From NCBI RefSeq assembly GCF_035818635.1, contig NZ_JAYLLH010000017.1:1-64000 (forward strand): a DNA stretch of 64,000 nt. The letters run 5' to 3'. Shown piece after piece: positions 16,686-25,146 of the stretch. Each line of letters begins with the position of its first letter. Position 1 is the stretch's first letter. Origin of the DNA: Mesobacterium_A hydrothermale (GTDB lineage: Bacteria > Pseudomonadota > Alphaproteobacteria > Rhodobacterales > Rhodobacteraceae). The notes under the pieces are model-generated. The model had not been told where the DNA came from. It searched no databases and saw only the letters and a list, made by a program, of their open reading frames with translations. Made by a program: the position numbers and the translations under genes.

Positions 16686-17676
16686 ACTCCTTCCCAGCCT
16701 TTCCAGCAGCGTCACGACCATTGCCTTGCGCGATGCCCGCGAACAGCTGCGCGACCGGTTTCTCCTCTGGGCAGTGCTTTCGCTCGTGGTCGCCGCGATC
16801 GTTTCCGCCGTGACCGGCGCGATCGCCCTTCATGGTGATGCGGCAACCTACGCAATGGCCCGCGACCAACTGCTGGCGCTTGGCCGGGACGCGTCCTCGA
16901 TCGCGCCGCCGGAATTCTATCCGCTCAAGCTCTTGCGCGGCACGATCGAGCAGATCGAGATCATGGGCGCCGTCATCGCCTTGATTGCAGGCTACCGGGC
17001 CGCCGCGGCCGAGCGGGGACGACAGACGCTTGCGCTGATCCTGACCCGGCCCATGCCGCACTGGACCTACAAGCTGGCCAAGCTGATCGGGGGGCTGAGC
17101 CTTGCGGCAGCCTCGCTTGGCATCGCCTTCGCCGCGATGGCGGCCCTCCTGCCTCTGATCTCCGGGGTCGCGCTGACGGGGGGCGATCTGCTTCGCCTCG
17201 CGCTCGCCTGGGGTGCGGGCGTCCTGTATCTGTCCGCGCTCTTCACGCTCGGTTTCGGTCTCAGCCTCTGGGCGAAAAGCCCCGCCAGCGGCCTCATCTA
17301 CGCCTTCGCGCTCTGGATCCTCGTAGTCCTCGTCGCCCCGCAGATCGGCGACACCATGGACCCCGACAACCAGGTCGCGGGCGGCGTCTTCGCGCAGCTG
17401 TCGGTTCCGCGCGCCGAGCAGGACCGGATCAAGGCCGGGTTCGCCGGATACGAGAGCTTTCGCAACGGGATCGAGGTCGCTTCCGTCACCAAGCACTTTG
17501 AACGCTTCACCTTCGCGATCCTCGGCATCAAGGACACCTATACCGGCACGCCCATCGCCGACGTGATGGCCGACAAGCGCGGCGACCTTCTGTTCCTCTT
17601 TTTCTTCTCCCTCGGGCTTGGCGGCCTCGTGCTGCTCCGGCCCATCAACCCAGACCGTCTGACAAAGGAAAACTGA
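16678..17676 (+). CDS. ABC-2 type transporter permease (subunit 2)
   Basis: The 332-residue protein has six helices and the same coupling motif in another form (AERGRQTLALILTRPMPHWTYKLAKLIGG). A periplasmic loop of about 100 residues between helices 5 and 6 (from DNQVAGGVF to DVMADKRGD) is a feature of the NosY/DUF3526-like permease group. ATG at 16678 overlaps the stop of subunit 1 by eight bases. The TSP3 protein gene follows one base after its stop, which suggests the exporter serves, or is assisted by, that exported protein. Confidence 0.85.
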   Translation: MPELLPSLSSSVTTIALRDAREQLRDRFLLWAVLSLVVAAIVSAVTGAIALHGDAATYAMARDQLLALGRDASSIAPPEFYPLKLLRGTIEQIEIMGAVIALIAGYRAAAAERGRQTLALILTRPMPHWTYKLAKLIGGLSLAAASLGIAFAAMAALLPLISGVALTGGDLLRLALAWGAGVLYLSALFTLGFGLSLWAKSPASGLIYAFALWILVVLVAPQIGDTMDPDNQVAGGVFAQLSVPRAEQDRIKAGFAGYESFRNGIEVASVTKHFERFTFAILGIKDTYTGTPIADVMADKRGDLLFLFFFSLGLGGLVLLRPINPDRLTKEN

Positions 17677-17677
17677 C

Positions 17678-18295
17678 ATGAAGACGATCACCTTGACGAC
17701 CCTCGCCGCCCTTCTTCTGGGCACCAGCCTTGCGCATGCCCAGGCGGCGTCCACGGATACCGACGGCGACGGCGTGCCGGACATCTCCGAGCCGCTGCTG
17801 CACACCGATCCGATGAACCCGGATACCGACGGGGACGGCGTGACCGACCTTGCCGATGCCGATCCGGTGAATGCGCAGAGCCCGATCATGGAGGGCGGCG
17901 CGCCCGCGACCTATCGGATCGGCGAGTTGCTGGTAGAGAACAACTACGATCCTGCGACACGTTCCGACGCCCCCGATCACCTGGAAATCCAGGTCTTCAA
18001 CGACGGCGCCGCCGATCTGACGGCGCTCACGGTCTACTATACGATCACGGACGCCGATAGCGGTGCGATGGAAAGCTATATCTACCATCCCGAGGTTACC
18101 GTGCCTGCGGGGGGAGAGGCCCGAATCCATGCGGACGAAGGCACGGCGCCTGGCCATCTGCGGGCCAACCCCAACTCGATCTACCTGACCAGCCTCGCCG
18201 GCAAGCATGTCACGGTGTCTGTCCAGGCCGACGGCTTCGCCGCGGTGCAGGGCGCGGTCGAGAAGGATCCGGGCGGCGCCGAAACCGCGGACTGA
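17678..18295 (+). CDS. Exported thrombospondin type 3 repeat calcium-binding protein
   Basis: The 205-residue protein has a signal peptide ending in AHAQA, then two TSP3-type calcium loops with the DTDGDGVPD and DTDGDGVTD motifs (about residues 26-60). A beta-rich domain follows with LEIQVFNDGAADLTALTVYYTITDADSG, which looks like an immunoglobulin-like or FxLYD-type fold. TSP3 loops bind Ca2+ and stiffen extracellular proteins. It is the last gene of the ABC exporter operon and probably works outside the inner membrane with it. I cannot assign a precise role. Confidence 0.75.
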   Translation: MKTITLTTLAALLLGTSLAHAQAASTDTDGDGVPDISEPLLHTDPMNPDTDGDGVTDLADADPVNAQSPIMEGGAPATYRIGELLVENNYDPATRSDAPDHLEIQVFNDGAADLTALTVYYTITDADSGAMESYIYHPEVTVPAGGEARIHADEGTAPGHLRANPNSIYLTSLAGKHVTVSVQADGFAAVQGAVEKDPGGAETAD

Positions 18296-18443
18296 TCGTC
18301 CCGGCGCTGGACTGTGATGGGGTGTTCCTCCAGAGATCGGAGCCATCACGTACACCGCCGGGTGCCGAATGGAGAAGCGGATGCCGGGATCATCGGCTCC
18401 GCACCTCGGCAGCTCCGGCCGGCAGTTGGCGAAGGAGCCATGC

Positions 18444-18974
18444 ATGAGCGATGACACCGAGGCGCGGCAGCCCTATCCTGCGAGACCAGGACGGCATTTC
18501 CACTGGCCGACACACCACGCCACGTCAGTCTTCGGCGATGACTGGTTCGGCAAACGTGCGGAAACCTTTGCCCGGTTTTTCGGAACGCCCGTCTTCCTCA
18601 TCGCGCAAACCATGATCGTGGGCGCATGGATCCTGATCAACGTTGGCGGGTGGACCAGCTTCGATCCTTATCCCTTCATTCTTCTGAACCTCATGTTCAG
18701 CCTTCAGGCGGCATATGCTGCGCCGCTGATCCTTCTTGCCCAGACGCGACAGGCGGATCGCGACAAGCTGGACGCCGCAGCCGATGCCCAGCATCGCGAG
18801 GCCCTGGCCGCGGCCTCGGAGCAACGCCAGACCATTGCCGCACAGCAGACGGCTCAGCTTGTCGAGTTGATGAAACAAAATACCGAACTGACAGAGCTTA
18901 CGCGTGATCTCAGCGAGCGCATCGAAAAGATGACAAGTGAGGTACACGGGAAGGTTCTTGCGGGCGGAAGTTGA
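18444..18974 (+). CDS. DUF1003 membrane protein
   Basis: The 176-residue protein shows the DUF1003 core: DDWFGKRAETFARFFGTPVFLIAQTMIVGAWILINV, FDPYPFILLNLMFSLQAAYAAPLILLAQTRQADRDK. There are two membrane helices and a C-terminal cytoplasmic coiled coil (about residues 110-170). Homologues are conserved in many bacteria and their function is unknown. The ATG at 18444 follows GAAGGAG at the proper distance, so a longer frame from 18369 is not needed. It lies 148 bases after the TSP3 gene and ends the left-hand gene run. Confidence 0.88.
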   Translation: MSDDTEARQPYPARPGRHFHWPTHHATSVFGDDWFGKRAETFARFFGTPVFLIAQTMIVGAWILINVGGWTSFDPYPFILLNLMFSLQAAYAAPLILLAQTRQADRDKLDAAADAQHREALAAASEQRQTIAAQQTAQLVELMKQNTELTELTRDLSERIEKMTSEVHGKVLAGGS

Positions 18975-19974
18975 CATGCTTGCCGCTACAGCATGATCGC
19001 GAATTGGTCGTTGCCAGCGCGGGCCCGGCACTCACACCACCGTATTGCTACATCGATCGGCAGTTGGGCCCTTCAAAAGAGCCAGCGGCCCTCGGCCCGG
19101 GTTTTTCGTCATGGCGCTTCTTAGCTCGCGCGGCAAGTCCTTCGAGGACTTGGATCTCAGGACGACTTCTGGGACGCGATGCTTTGGGGGATCGGACCGA
19201 AGCAGTAACGATATGAGGCGGTTGGGCAGCTCGCATGTGCGGCCGGTGTGCGCGGGATGTTTTTCGCGCCTTTGTAGGCGCCAAGGCTGGAAAACGCGGA
19301 TCGCCTTATTCTCGAAGCGGCCGACATGTCTACGCCGCAATCCGCGGGACCACCCTCTCAACCAACCGCAGAAATCGTGAGTTGCAAGCCCCCGCAACCA
19401 ATCCCCTCGAGAAACCATATTGATTTCAGTGTCTTGGCGAGCGGCGAGCAATCGCCCGTCATTTGGTTCCAGCGATATCAATGACTTAGCGCCGTAGGTG
19501 CAAATCACCCCGCAACCAACTGTGACGGAGTAGAATAGCGGCCCTTCGGCGCCATTTGGTGATGGGTGATTTCGCCTCGTTGGCGAATTCTGTTTTTTGC
19601 AATTTGTGGCCGAAACCCCAGTTCAATTGCCGAGCCAGGTTGCAGCGGCGGGTTTGGGCGTTCATGCGGTCTGCGAAACGAGGGCCGCCGGGTCGCGTGG
19701 TTTGCGGGCCGCGGAATAGGAACGCTTTAGATCACCCTATCCCACATGCTTATTGTCTAATGCACAGCAAGAGTCTTGGTACCTACCACTTCATGCACCA
19801 AACGCCTGAGATATCGCGATGTTGGTTCGGTTTCCTGAGACCAGACTCACACTCCTGACCGCCGCCCATCGAACAGCACATGGCTTGGAAGCGGCCCTAT
19901 TGGACATGCACGTTCCGAGCATGAAGGAGTCCATGAACGCGGGCGACATCATCAAAATTTGCCACGCGATGGCG
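18975..19974. other. One-kilobase gap without a convincing gene
   Basis: No frame here has coding character. Several short open frames exist on both strands, but they lack family motifs and good start sites. The stretch contains the left copy of a repeated sequence (19191-19401) that recurs at 36192-36407, plus another CCCGCAACCAAC box at 19509-19520, as in the right-hand region. It looks like non-coding or decayed mobile DNA. Confidence 0.6.
19191..19401 (+). repeat. Left copy of a diverged ~210-bp direct repeat
   Basis: This stretch aligns with 36192-36407. Both begin ATCGGACCGAAGC, share ATATGAGGCGG, GTGCGGCC and GGCGCCAAGG, and end with a nearly identical block of about 40 bases (ACCGCAGAAATCGTGAGTTG, then a hairpin of the form GTTGC...GCAACCAA). 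The copies are in the same orientation and about 17,005 bases apart, on either side of the betaine-demethylation gene block. The nature of the element is unknown. Confidence 0.75.
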
Positions 19975-20859
19975 TCATCCCATCCTTTCCGACGCGAAAG
20001 TTCCAGGCGATGCGGGGAACACAACCGTCTTGCTTCCATTCAGGAAGACCCGGCCATTGACATGTGCATGGATGGCGCGTGCAAACACCTGCGCCTCGAC
20101 ATCGCGGCCCAGCGACACGTAATCCTCGGGCGATTGGGCGTGGGTCACACGGGTGATGTCCTGTTCGATGATCGGCCCCTCGTCGAGGTCGGCGGTCACG
20201 TAATGCGACGTCGCCCCGATGAGCTTCACACCCTTCTCAAATGCCTGCTTATAGGGGGTCGCGCCCTTGAATGAGGGCAAGAAGGAATGGTGGATGTTGA
20301 TGATCCGCCCCGACATTTCGCGGCACATGCGATCCGACAGGATCTGCATGTAGCGCGCCAGAACAATCAACTCGGCGCCGGTTTCCTCGACCACGGACAT
20401 GATCCGCGCCTCAGCTTCGGGTTTGTTGTCGGGCGTGACGCGGATGTGGTGGAACGGGATGTCGTGGTTCACGACGAGTTTCTGATAATCCATGTGGTTC
20501 GAGATCACCGCCACGATCTCGACCGGCAAGGCGCCGATGCGCCAGCGATAGAGCAGGTCGTTGAGGCAATGGCCAAAGCGCGAGACCATGATCACCATTT
20601 TGCGCTTGGCGGTTTCGTCGAAGAACTCGGCCTGCATGTCAAAGGCGGTGGATACGGTGCCGAAGGCTTCGGTCAGGGCGGGGATGTCTTTTCCGTCCTC
20701 TGACAGGAAGCTTACGCGCATGAAGAAGTTTCCGGTCTCCGCGTCGTCGAATTGCGCACTGTCGGTGATGTTGCACCCATGTTCGGCCAGGAAGGTCGAG
20801 ATCGCGGCGACGATACCGCGGCGGCTTTTGCAGGTGACGCGCATGGCAAATTTGGACAT
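19975..20859 (-). CDS. purU: Formyltetrahydrofolate deformylase
   Basis: The 294-residue enzyme has an N-terminal ACT domain (MRVTCKSRRGIVAAISTFLAEHGCNI) and a formyltransferase-fold catalytic domain with HHSFLPSFKGATPY, GATSHYVTADLDEGPIIEQD and the HMDY/HIRV substrate region. It hydrolyses 10-formyl-THF to formate and THF. Beside demethylation genes that load one-carbon units onto THF, its job is to recycle the cofactor and release formate. It is downstream of the BCCT transporter gene on the same strand, separated by a strong terminator hairpin, so it probably has its own promoter in the 132-base gap. Confidence 0.95.
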   Translation of the reverse strand: MSKFAMRVTCKSRRGIVAAISTFLAEHGCNITDSAQFDDAETGNFFMRVSFLSEDGKDIPALTEAFGTVSTAFDMQAEFFDETAKRKMVIMVSRFGHCLNDLLYRWRIGALPVEIVAVISNHMDYQKLVVNHDIPFHHIRVTPDNKPEAEARIMSVVEETGAELIVLARYMQILSDRMCREMSGRIINIHHSFLPSFKGATPYKQAFEKGVKLIGATSHYVTADLDEGPIIEQDITRVTHAQSPEDYVSLGRDVEAQVFARAIHAHVNGRVFLNGSKTVVFPASPGTFASERMG

Positions 20860-20928
20860 TGGACGGCGAGCTTTCGTGTCGTGTGAGAAGGCAAAGGGAA
20901 GGGAAGATAGCTGGTGATCGAAGAAAAT

Positions 20929-20952
20929 GTCCTGCGCGTGACCGCGCAGGAC
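20929..20952 (-). terminator. Terminator after the BCCT transporter gene
   Basis: A perfect 10-bp stem (GTCCTGCGCG / CGCGCAGGAC) with a 4-base loop, followed on the minus strand by ATTTTCTTC. It lies 40 bases past the BCCT stop codon. Confidence 0.75.
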
Positions 20953-20991
20953 CGGGGTAAAGCTAAGGGTCGCAGGACCCGGTGGGCCGGG

Positions 20992-22827
20992 CTATTCCGC
21001 CGGTTCGGCGGCCCCAGTGCCTGTACCGCCCAGCTTATCGCGCAACCCGTCGCGGTAGAGCGCCTTGGCCAGCGCGACCACCATAAGCCCCATCACCATC
21101 GTGAAGGGCAGCGCGCCGATGATCATGGCGTTGCGCAAGGCGTCCATCGGGTTGTTGTCGCCCGCCGCCAATAGAAGCGTGCCGATCACCGCCGTCAGGA
21201 TGACGCCCCAGATGATGCGGTGCTTGATCCCGGTTTCTTGGCTTCCGCCCGACATGATGGTGTTCATTACCAGGATGCCACTGTCGGCCGAGGTGACCAA
21301 GAAGGTCATGATCAGCACCACGCACATGATGTTCAAAGCGGTCAACAAACCGCCATCGAGCATCTGCGCCAGGGTCACGAACAGCTTGTTGGTGTTCGAC
21401 GCCGCGATGATGGCGCCGTCCGCGACGCCGGACATCTCCAGGTCGATGGCCGTGGCGCCCAGAATGGTCATCCAGGCAAAGCACACCAGCGCCGGTGCGA
21501 AAACGCAGCCCAGAATGAACTCCCGCACGCTGCGGCCCTTGGAGATGCGCGCCAGGAACAGCCCCACAAAGGGCGAGAACGCGATCCACCAGGCCCAGTA
21601 GAACGTGGTCCAGCCCGATTGCCAGCCGAATTGGCGCCCCTGTTCGCCGGCTGCGTAGGCGGCGGCCAGTGTCGCTTCGTCCAACTCGGCGGCCGCGCCG
21701 CTCAGGCCCGCGACAAAGCCGTCATAGCTGCCCCAGGCATTGGTGGCCCCGGCCATCAGATCGGCGGCCAATGGTGCGGCAGCCTCAGGCAACGCGGCGG
21801 CGAACTCCTCCATCGGGAGGGGGGTGTAGGCGCCAAAGCTCAACCCAATGAAGGTCAGGATATAGTCGACGAGCGCCGTGCCATAGGTGGTCATTGCGAA
21901 TAGGAACGAGCCGAAGACAACGAAGGTGCCCAGCAGGATCACCGACAAGACCAGGTTGAGGTTGGAGAGGTATTTCACCCCGCGCCCCACACCTGATACG
22001 GCCGAGATGATCGACAGCAGCATGATAACCATAAGCCCCGCGATCAGGCCCACCTTGCTGGGCGTCGGCGTTTCCGCACCGAGGTTCATGATCCATTCCA
22101 TCCCGCTGATGGCGTAGATGCCATCGATGAACTGGCTGACGCCGTAGCCGATGGTCACGGAGACACCGAGGATGGTCGCCACAACACCCAGGATGTCGAC
22201 GAAATGGCCCACGGGGCCGTTCACGTACCGCCCCAACAGCGGCGTCAGTGCAGACCGGATCGTCAGCGGCATGTCGCGCGTGTAGGCGTAATAGGCCAGC
22301 GCCAAACCAGTCACGACATAAATCGCCCAGGCATGAAAGCCGTAATGCAGGAAGGTGTAGCGATAGGCACTATCCAGCGCCTCGGGCGTGTTGGGCGCAA
22401 CATCGCCCGCCACCGTCACCGGGTTCGATCCCCACAGGCTGAGCGGTTCTGCGGTGGCAAACACCATCAGACCCACACCCAGACCGGCGCCGAACATCAT
22501 CGAGAACCATGAGAAATTAGAAAACTCGGGCTTCTCGCCCGGTGTCCCCATCACCCGCTTGCCTGTAGCCGGAATGATCGCGACTGCCGCCAAAAAGACA
22601 AAGAAAAGGCCTACGATAACGATGTAGAAAGCGTTGAAACTCGCGAGGATCTGGCTGTTCCAGCTACCCAGAGTGCTGTTGGCGTTGCCCGGAAATACCA
22701 GCGCCCACAGGACCAGCGCCACCATGATCCCCTTGGAGATCAGGGCGATGGGAACGCTGTAGTCTTCATAAAACCCGTGTGGGGCCTTCTTGATGCTCAC
22801 ATCTGTGAACGGCTTTGGAATTGACAC
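20992..22827 (-). CDS. BCCT family betaine/choline/carnitine transporter
   Basis: The 611-residue protein has 12 predicted helices and the BCCT fingerprint: FSNFSWFSMMFGAGLGVGLM with the AEP segment (ATAEPLSLWG), and the Trp-rich helix TTFYWAWWIAFSPFVGLFLARISKGRSVRE. Such carriers import glycine betaine, choline, carnitine or dimethylsulfoniopropionate with Na+ or H+. The start is GTG at 22827, placed 7 bases after an AAGGAGG ribosome site. An extra loop of about 50 residues before the Trp-rich helix (AAALPEAAAPLAADLM...) is longer than usual. The surrounding betaine-demethylation genes make glycine betaine, or a similar N-methylated compound, the likely substrate. Confidence 0.93.
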   Translation of the reverse strand: MSIPKPFTDVSIKKAPHGFYEDYSVPIALISKGIMVALVLWALVFPGNANSTLGSWNSQILASFNAFYIVIVGLFFVFLAAVAIIPATGKRVMGTPGEKPEFSNFSWFSMMFGAGLGVGLMVFATAEPLSLWGSNPVTVAGDVAPNTPEALDSAYRYTFLHYGFHAWAIYVVTGLALAYYAYTRDMPLTIRSALTPLLGRYVNGPVGHFVDILGVVATILGVSVTIGYGVSQFIDGIYAISGMEWIMNLGAETPTPSKVGLIAGLMVIMLLSIISAVSGVGRGVKYLSNLNLVLSVILLGTFVVFGSFLFAMTTYGTALVDYILTFIGLSFGAYTPLPMEEFAAALPEAAAPLAADLMAGATNAWGSYDGFVAGLSGAAAELDEATLAAAYAAGEQGRQFGWQSGWTTFYWAWWIAFSPFVGLFLARISKGRSVREFILGCVFAPALVCFAWMTILGATAIDLEMSGVADGAIIAASNTNKLFVTLAQMLDGGLLTALNIMCVVLIMTFLVTSADSGILVMNTIMSGGSQETGIKHRIIWGVILTAVIGTLLLAAGDNNPMDALRNAMIIGALPFTMVMGLMVVALAKALYRDGLRDKLGGTGTGAAEPAE

Positions 22828-22923
22828 GTCGGTCCCTCCTTGTTGTCGCTGCAGTTTGTTGTGTCGACGCCTTCGCGGCGCTCTCTTTTTTCGGGGCGCC
22901 TGGGCAGCGCCTTAGGCTCAGAA

Positions 22924-23868
22924 TCAAAGGTTGAGGACCAGGCGCGCGCTTTTGGCGCGTGACACGCAGGTGCACATGAACCTGTTTGAGGCCTGTTCCT
23001 CGGGTGTCAGAATGCCGTCGCGGTGATCGACCTCACCTTCAAACACGTCGACCATGCACGACCCGCACAGCCCCTCCGAACAACCGAAATCCACATGCAC
23101 GGCGTTGGCTTGCAGCACCTCCAGGATGGATTGCTCGGCGCCGATCTCGAACACGGCGCCGGTTGACTTCAGCTCGACCTCGAAACTGCCGTTCTGGTCG
23201 TGAACTTCATCGCTGGAGGCCGTGAAGCGCTCGAAATGGATCGTTCCGCCGCGCATGACCTTGCCCGCATCCAGCACCGCATTCAGCATCGGTTCCGGCC
23301 CGCAGACATAGACGTCGCTGCCCGCCGGCATGGATTGCAACGAGGTGGCGAGGTCGAGCCGCCCATGCGTGTCGCTGCAATGGAGGTGATACCATTCGTT
23401 CAGGCCCAGTTCGCGAAACTTGGCATCCATCGCGGCATAAGCCTTGGACCGTACCAGGTAGTAGACCTGAAAGTCGCGCCCGTTATTGAGCAATTCGCGT
23501 GCCATCGCCACCAGGGGCGTGGCGCCGATCCCGCCTGCGATCAGCGTGACGTAGTTGTCCCCGTCGCGCAGCGGAAAGTTGTTGCGCGGCCCGCCCAGGG
23601 CCACGCGATCCCCCTCGACCAGCGCGTGCATCGCCGCCGAGCCACCGCGCCCGTCTTCCTCGTGCTTGACCGCGACGTTGAGCTGCTTGCCGTTCTGGCT
23701 CCAGGACCACAGCGAATACTGGCGGATCAGGCCATCGCCCAGATGCACATCGACATGGGCGCCGGGCTCCAACCCGGCCACGCGACCGTCCTCGACCTCG
23801 AACAGAAAATCGCTCGTGTCCGGACCTAACGGTGTTTTGCGGACGAGTTTCGCGGTTTTGGTATCCAT
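22924..23868 (-). CDS. gbcB: PDR/VanB-type reductase component of Rieske demethylase (GbcB-like)
   Basis: The 314-residue protein has an FAD/FMN domain (RQYSLWSW, about residues 49-56), an NAD(P) domain (GGIGATPLVAMARELL, about 112-127; YVCGPEPML) and a C-terminal plant-type 2Fe-2S ferredoxin domain (CSEGLCGSC, later FMCTC). It passes electrons from NAD(P)H to a Rieske oxygenase, presumably the one encoded at 25147 across the LysR gene. In Pseudomonas the GbcA/GbcB pair demethylates glycine betaine to dimethylglycine. It shares its direction with the BCCT and purU genes. The symbol is by analogy, and the true substrate could be a related betaine. Confidence 0.82.
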   Translation of the reverse strand: MDTKTAKLVRKTPLGPDTSDFLFEVEDGRVAGLEPGAHVDVHLGDGLIRQYSLWSWSQNGKQLNVAVKHEEDGRGGSAAMHALVEGDRVALGGPRNNFPLRDGDNYVTLIAGGIGATPLVAMARELLNNGRDFQVYYLVRSKAYAAMDAKFRELGLNEWYHLHCSDTHGRLDLATSLQSMPAGSDVYVCGPEPMLNAVLDAGKVMRGGTIHFERFTASSDEVHDQNGSFEVELKSTGAVFEIGAEQSILEVLQANAVHVDFGCSEGLCGSCMVDVFEGEVDHRDGILTPEEQASNRFMCTCVSRAKSARLVLNL

Positions 23869-24150
23869 CCGACCTCTTTTCTCCTGCGGGACCGGTCAAG
23901 CTCGGTCTTTGCTTCCGCATATCCGCGATGGAGGCACTTGCGCGCCCGCTGTCCAATCGCTTGGCCCCACCTTGTGCAGCGCCCATGGGAGGCCGGGCGG
24001 CATGTTGGAGGGCAAGGTCAGATGCGGCGCGAAAGGCTCCTTCGCGAACGAGGACAGGAGGAGACAACTTGCAATAGCATTCAATCGGAAAAAAACTCAT
24101 ACTCACGTGAACTGTTGTAATCTCAAGCCACCTTTGTCACGAGCCGCCCC

Positions 24151-25050
24151 ATGTCCCGACGCCATTACGATCTGCCGCCCCTCACGACCCTTTCGGCGTT
24201 CGAGGCGGCCGCCCGGCACCTCAGTTTCAAGAACGCGGCGCAGGAATTTTCGGTCACGCCCGGCGCAGTCAGCCACCAGGTCAAGGCGTTGGAGGGAGAG
24301 TTGGGCACGGTGCTGTTTCTACGCCAACATCGCGGTGTTGCGCTCACGCCGGCGGGGCAGGACCTGTATGAAACGCTGTCCACCGCGTTCGGCCAGATCT
24401 CGCGCCAACTGGTGCGGCTGCGCCAGAATGAGACGGACCGTGCGGTTGCGGTCGGCTCGACCACCGCCGTGGCTGCGCTTTGGCTGTCGCCCGCGCTGAT
24501 CGAGTTCTGGCGCGAATTCCCCGAGATCACCATCCATCAGAAGACCCAGGATCGGCCGTTCGAGCATCTGCGGGACCTGGATTTCTTTATACTTTACGGG
24601 CCGGAACCCGCCTCTGACCTCGATCAGGTTGCACTTTACCGGGATGAGCTTGTGCCCGTCGCCGCGCCCGCACTGGCGCAAAGTCTGGCCGGAGTGTCGC
24701 TGCCAGAACTGGCGCAAAACCGGCTGATCCATTTGCAGGCGCCCACGAAATCCTGGACCACCTGGACCGAGTGGTTTCGGAAACTTGGCCATAACGGGGA
24801 TGTGGCCAGCGCAGCTCAAGTCACCAGTTACTCGGTGGCGTTGCAGATGGCGCGCAAGGGTGTCGGCATCGCGCTGGGGTGGCGGCGCCTGGTGACGCCG
24901 ATGCTGCAAACCGGCAAGCTCAGCACCATCGAGATCGCCACCGTTCCCGCCCCGGAGGAGTTCTTTCTTGTCAGTCAGCCAGAGGCAGACCTGTCGCCCA
25001 ACGCGCGCAAACTGAAACGTTGGATCGTGGAGGCGTCGCACCAGGGTTGA
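24151..25050 (+). CDS. LysR family transcriptional regulator (GcvA-like)
   Basis: The 299-residue protein has an N-terminal winged helix (LTTLSAFEAAARHLSFKNAAQEFSVTPGAVSHQVKALEGELGTVLF) of the GcvA subgroup and a periplasmic-binding-protein-like effector domain (residues 90-295). It sits between the reductase gene (divergent) and the Rieske oxygenase gene (same strand), so it is the likely local regulator of betaine catabolism, with the 280-base divergent region as its target. The effector is probably the substrate or an intermediate, which is inference. Confidence 0.9.
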   Translation: MSRRHYDLPPLTTLSAFEAAARHLSFKNAAQEFSVTPGAVSHQVKALEGELGTVLFLRQHRGVALTPAGQDLYETLSTAFGQISRQLVRLRQNETDRAVAVGSTTAVAALWLSPALIEFWREFPEITIHQKTQDRPFEHLRDLDFFILYGPEPASDLDQVALYRDELVPVAAPALAQSLAGVSLPELAQNRLIHLQAPTKSWTTWTEWFRKLGHNGDVASAAQVTSYSVALQMARKGVGIALGWRRLVTPMLQTGKLSTIEIATVPAPEEFFLVSQPEADLSPNARKLKRWIVEASHQG

Positions 25051-25146
25051 GGTGAACTCATCTTTGAATGAGCTTTTCCGGTATTGAAGCGGCTCGCAAC
25101 TGGCTCTCAAGTCTCGCCTTGAAAACGTTGCCTGCAGGAGAGTCGC

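Noticed and set aside
19382..19401. Possible tRNA 3' end or attachment core (GTTGC...GCAACCAA)
   Set aside because: No tRNA cloverleaf can be built around it and no integrase gene is adjacent. It is described only as a repeat.
19032..19508. Open frame of 158 codons on the minus strand across the left repeat
   Set aside because: The corresponding right repeat does not keep the frame, so it is unlikely to encode a protein.
22860..22915. GC-rich hairpins between the reductase and BCCT genes as a terminator
   Set aside because: On the minus strand they are followed by an A-run rather than T's, and the genes seem co-transcribed.
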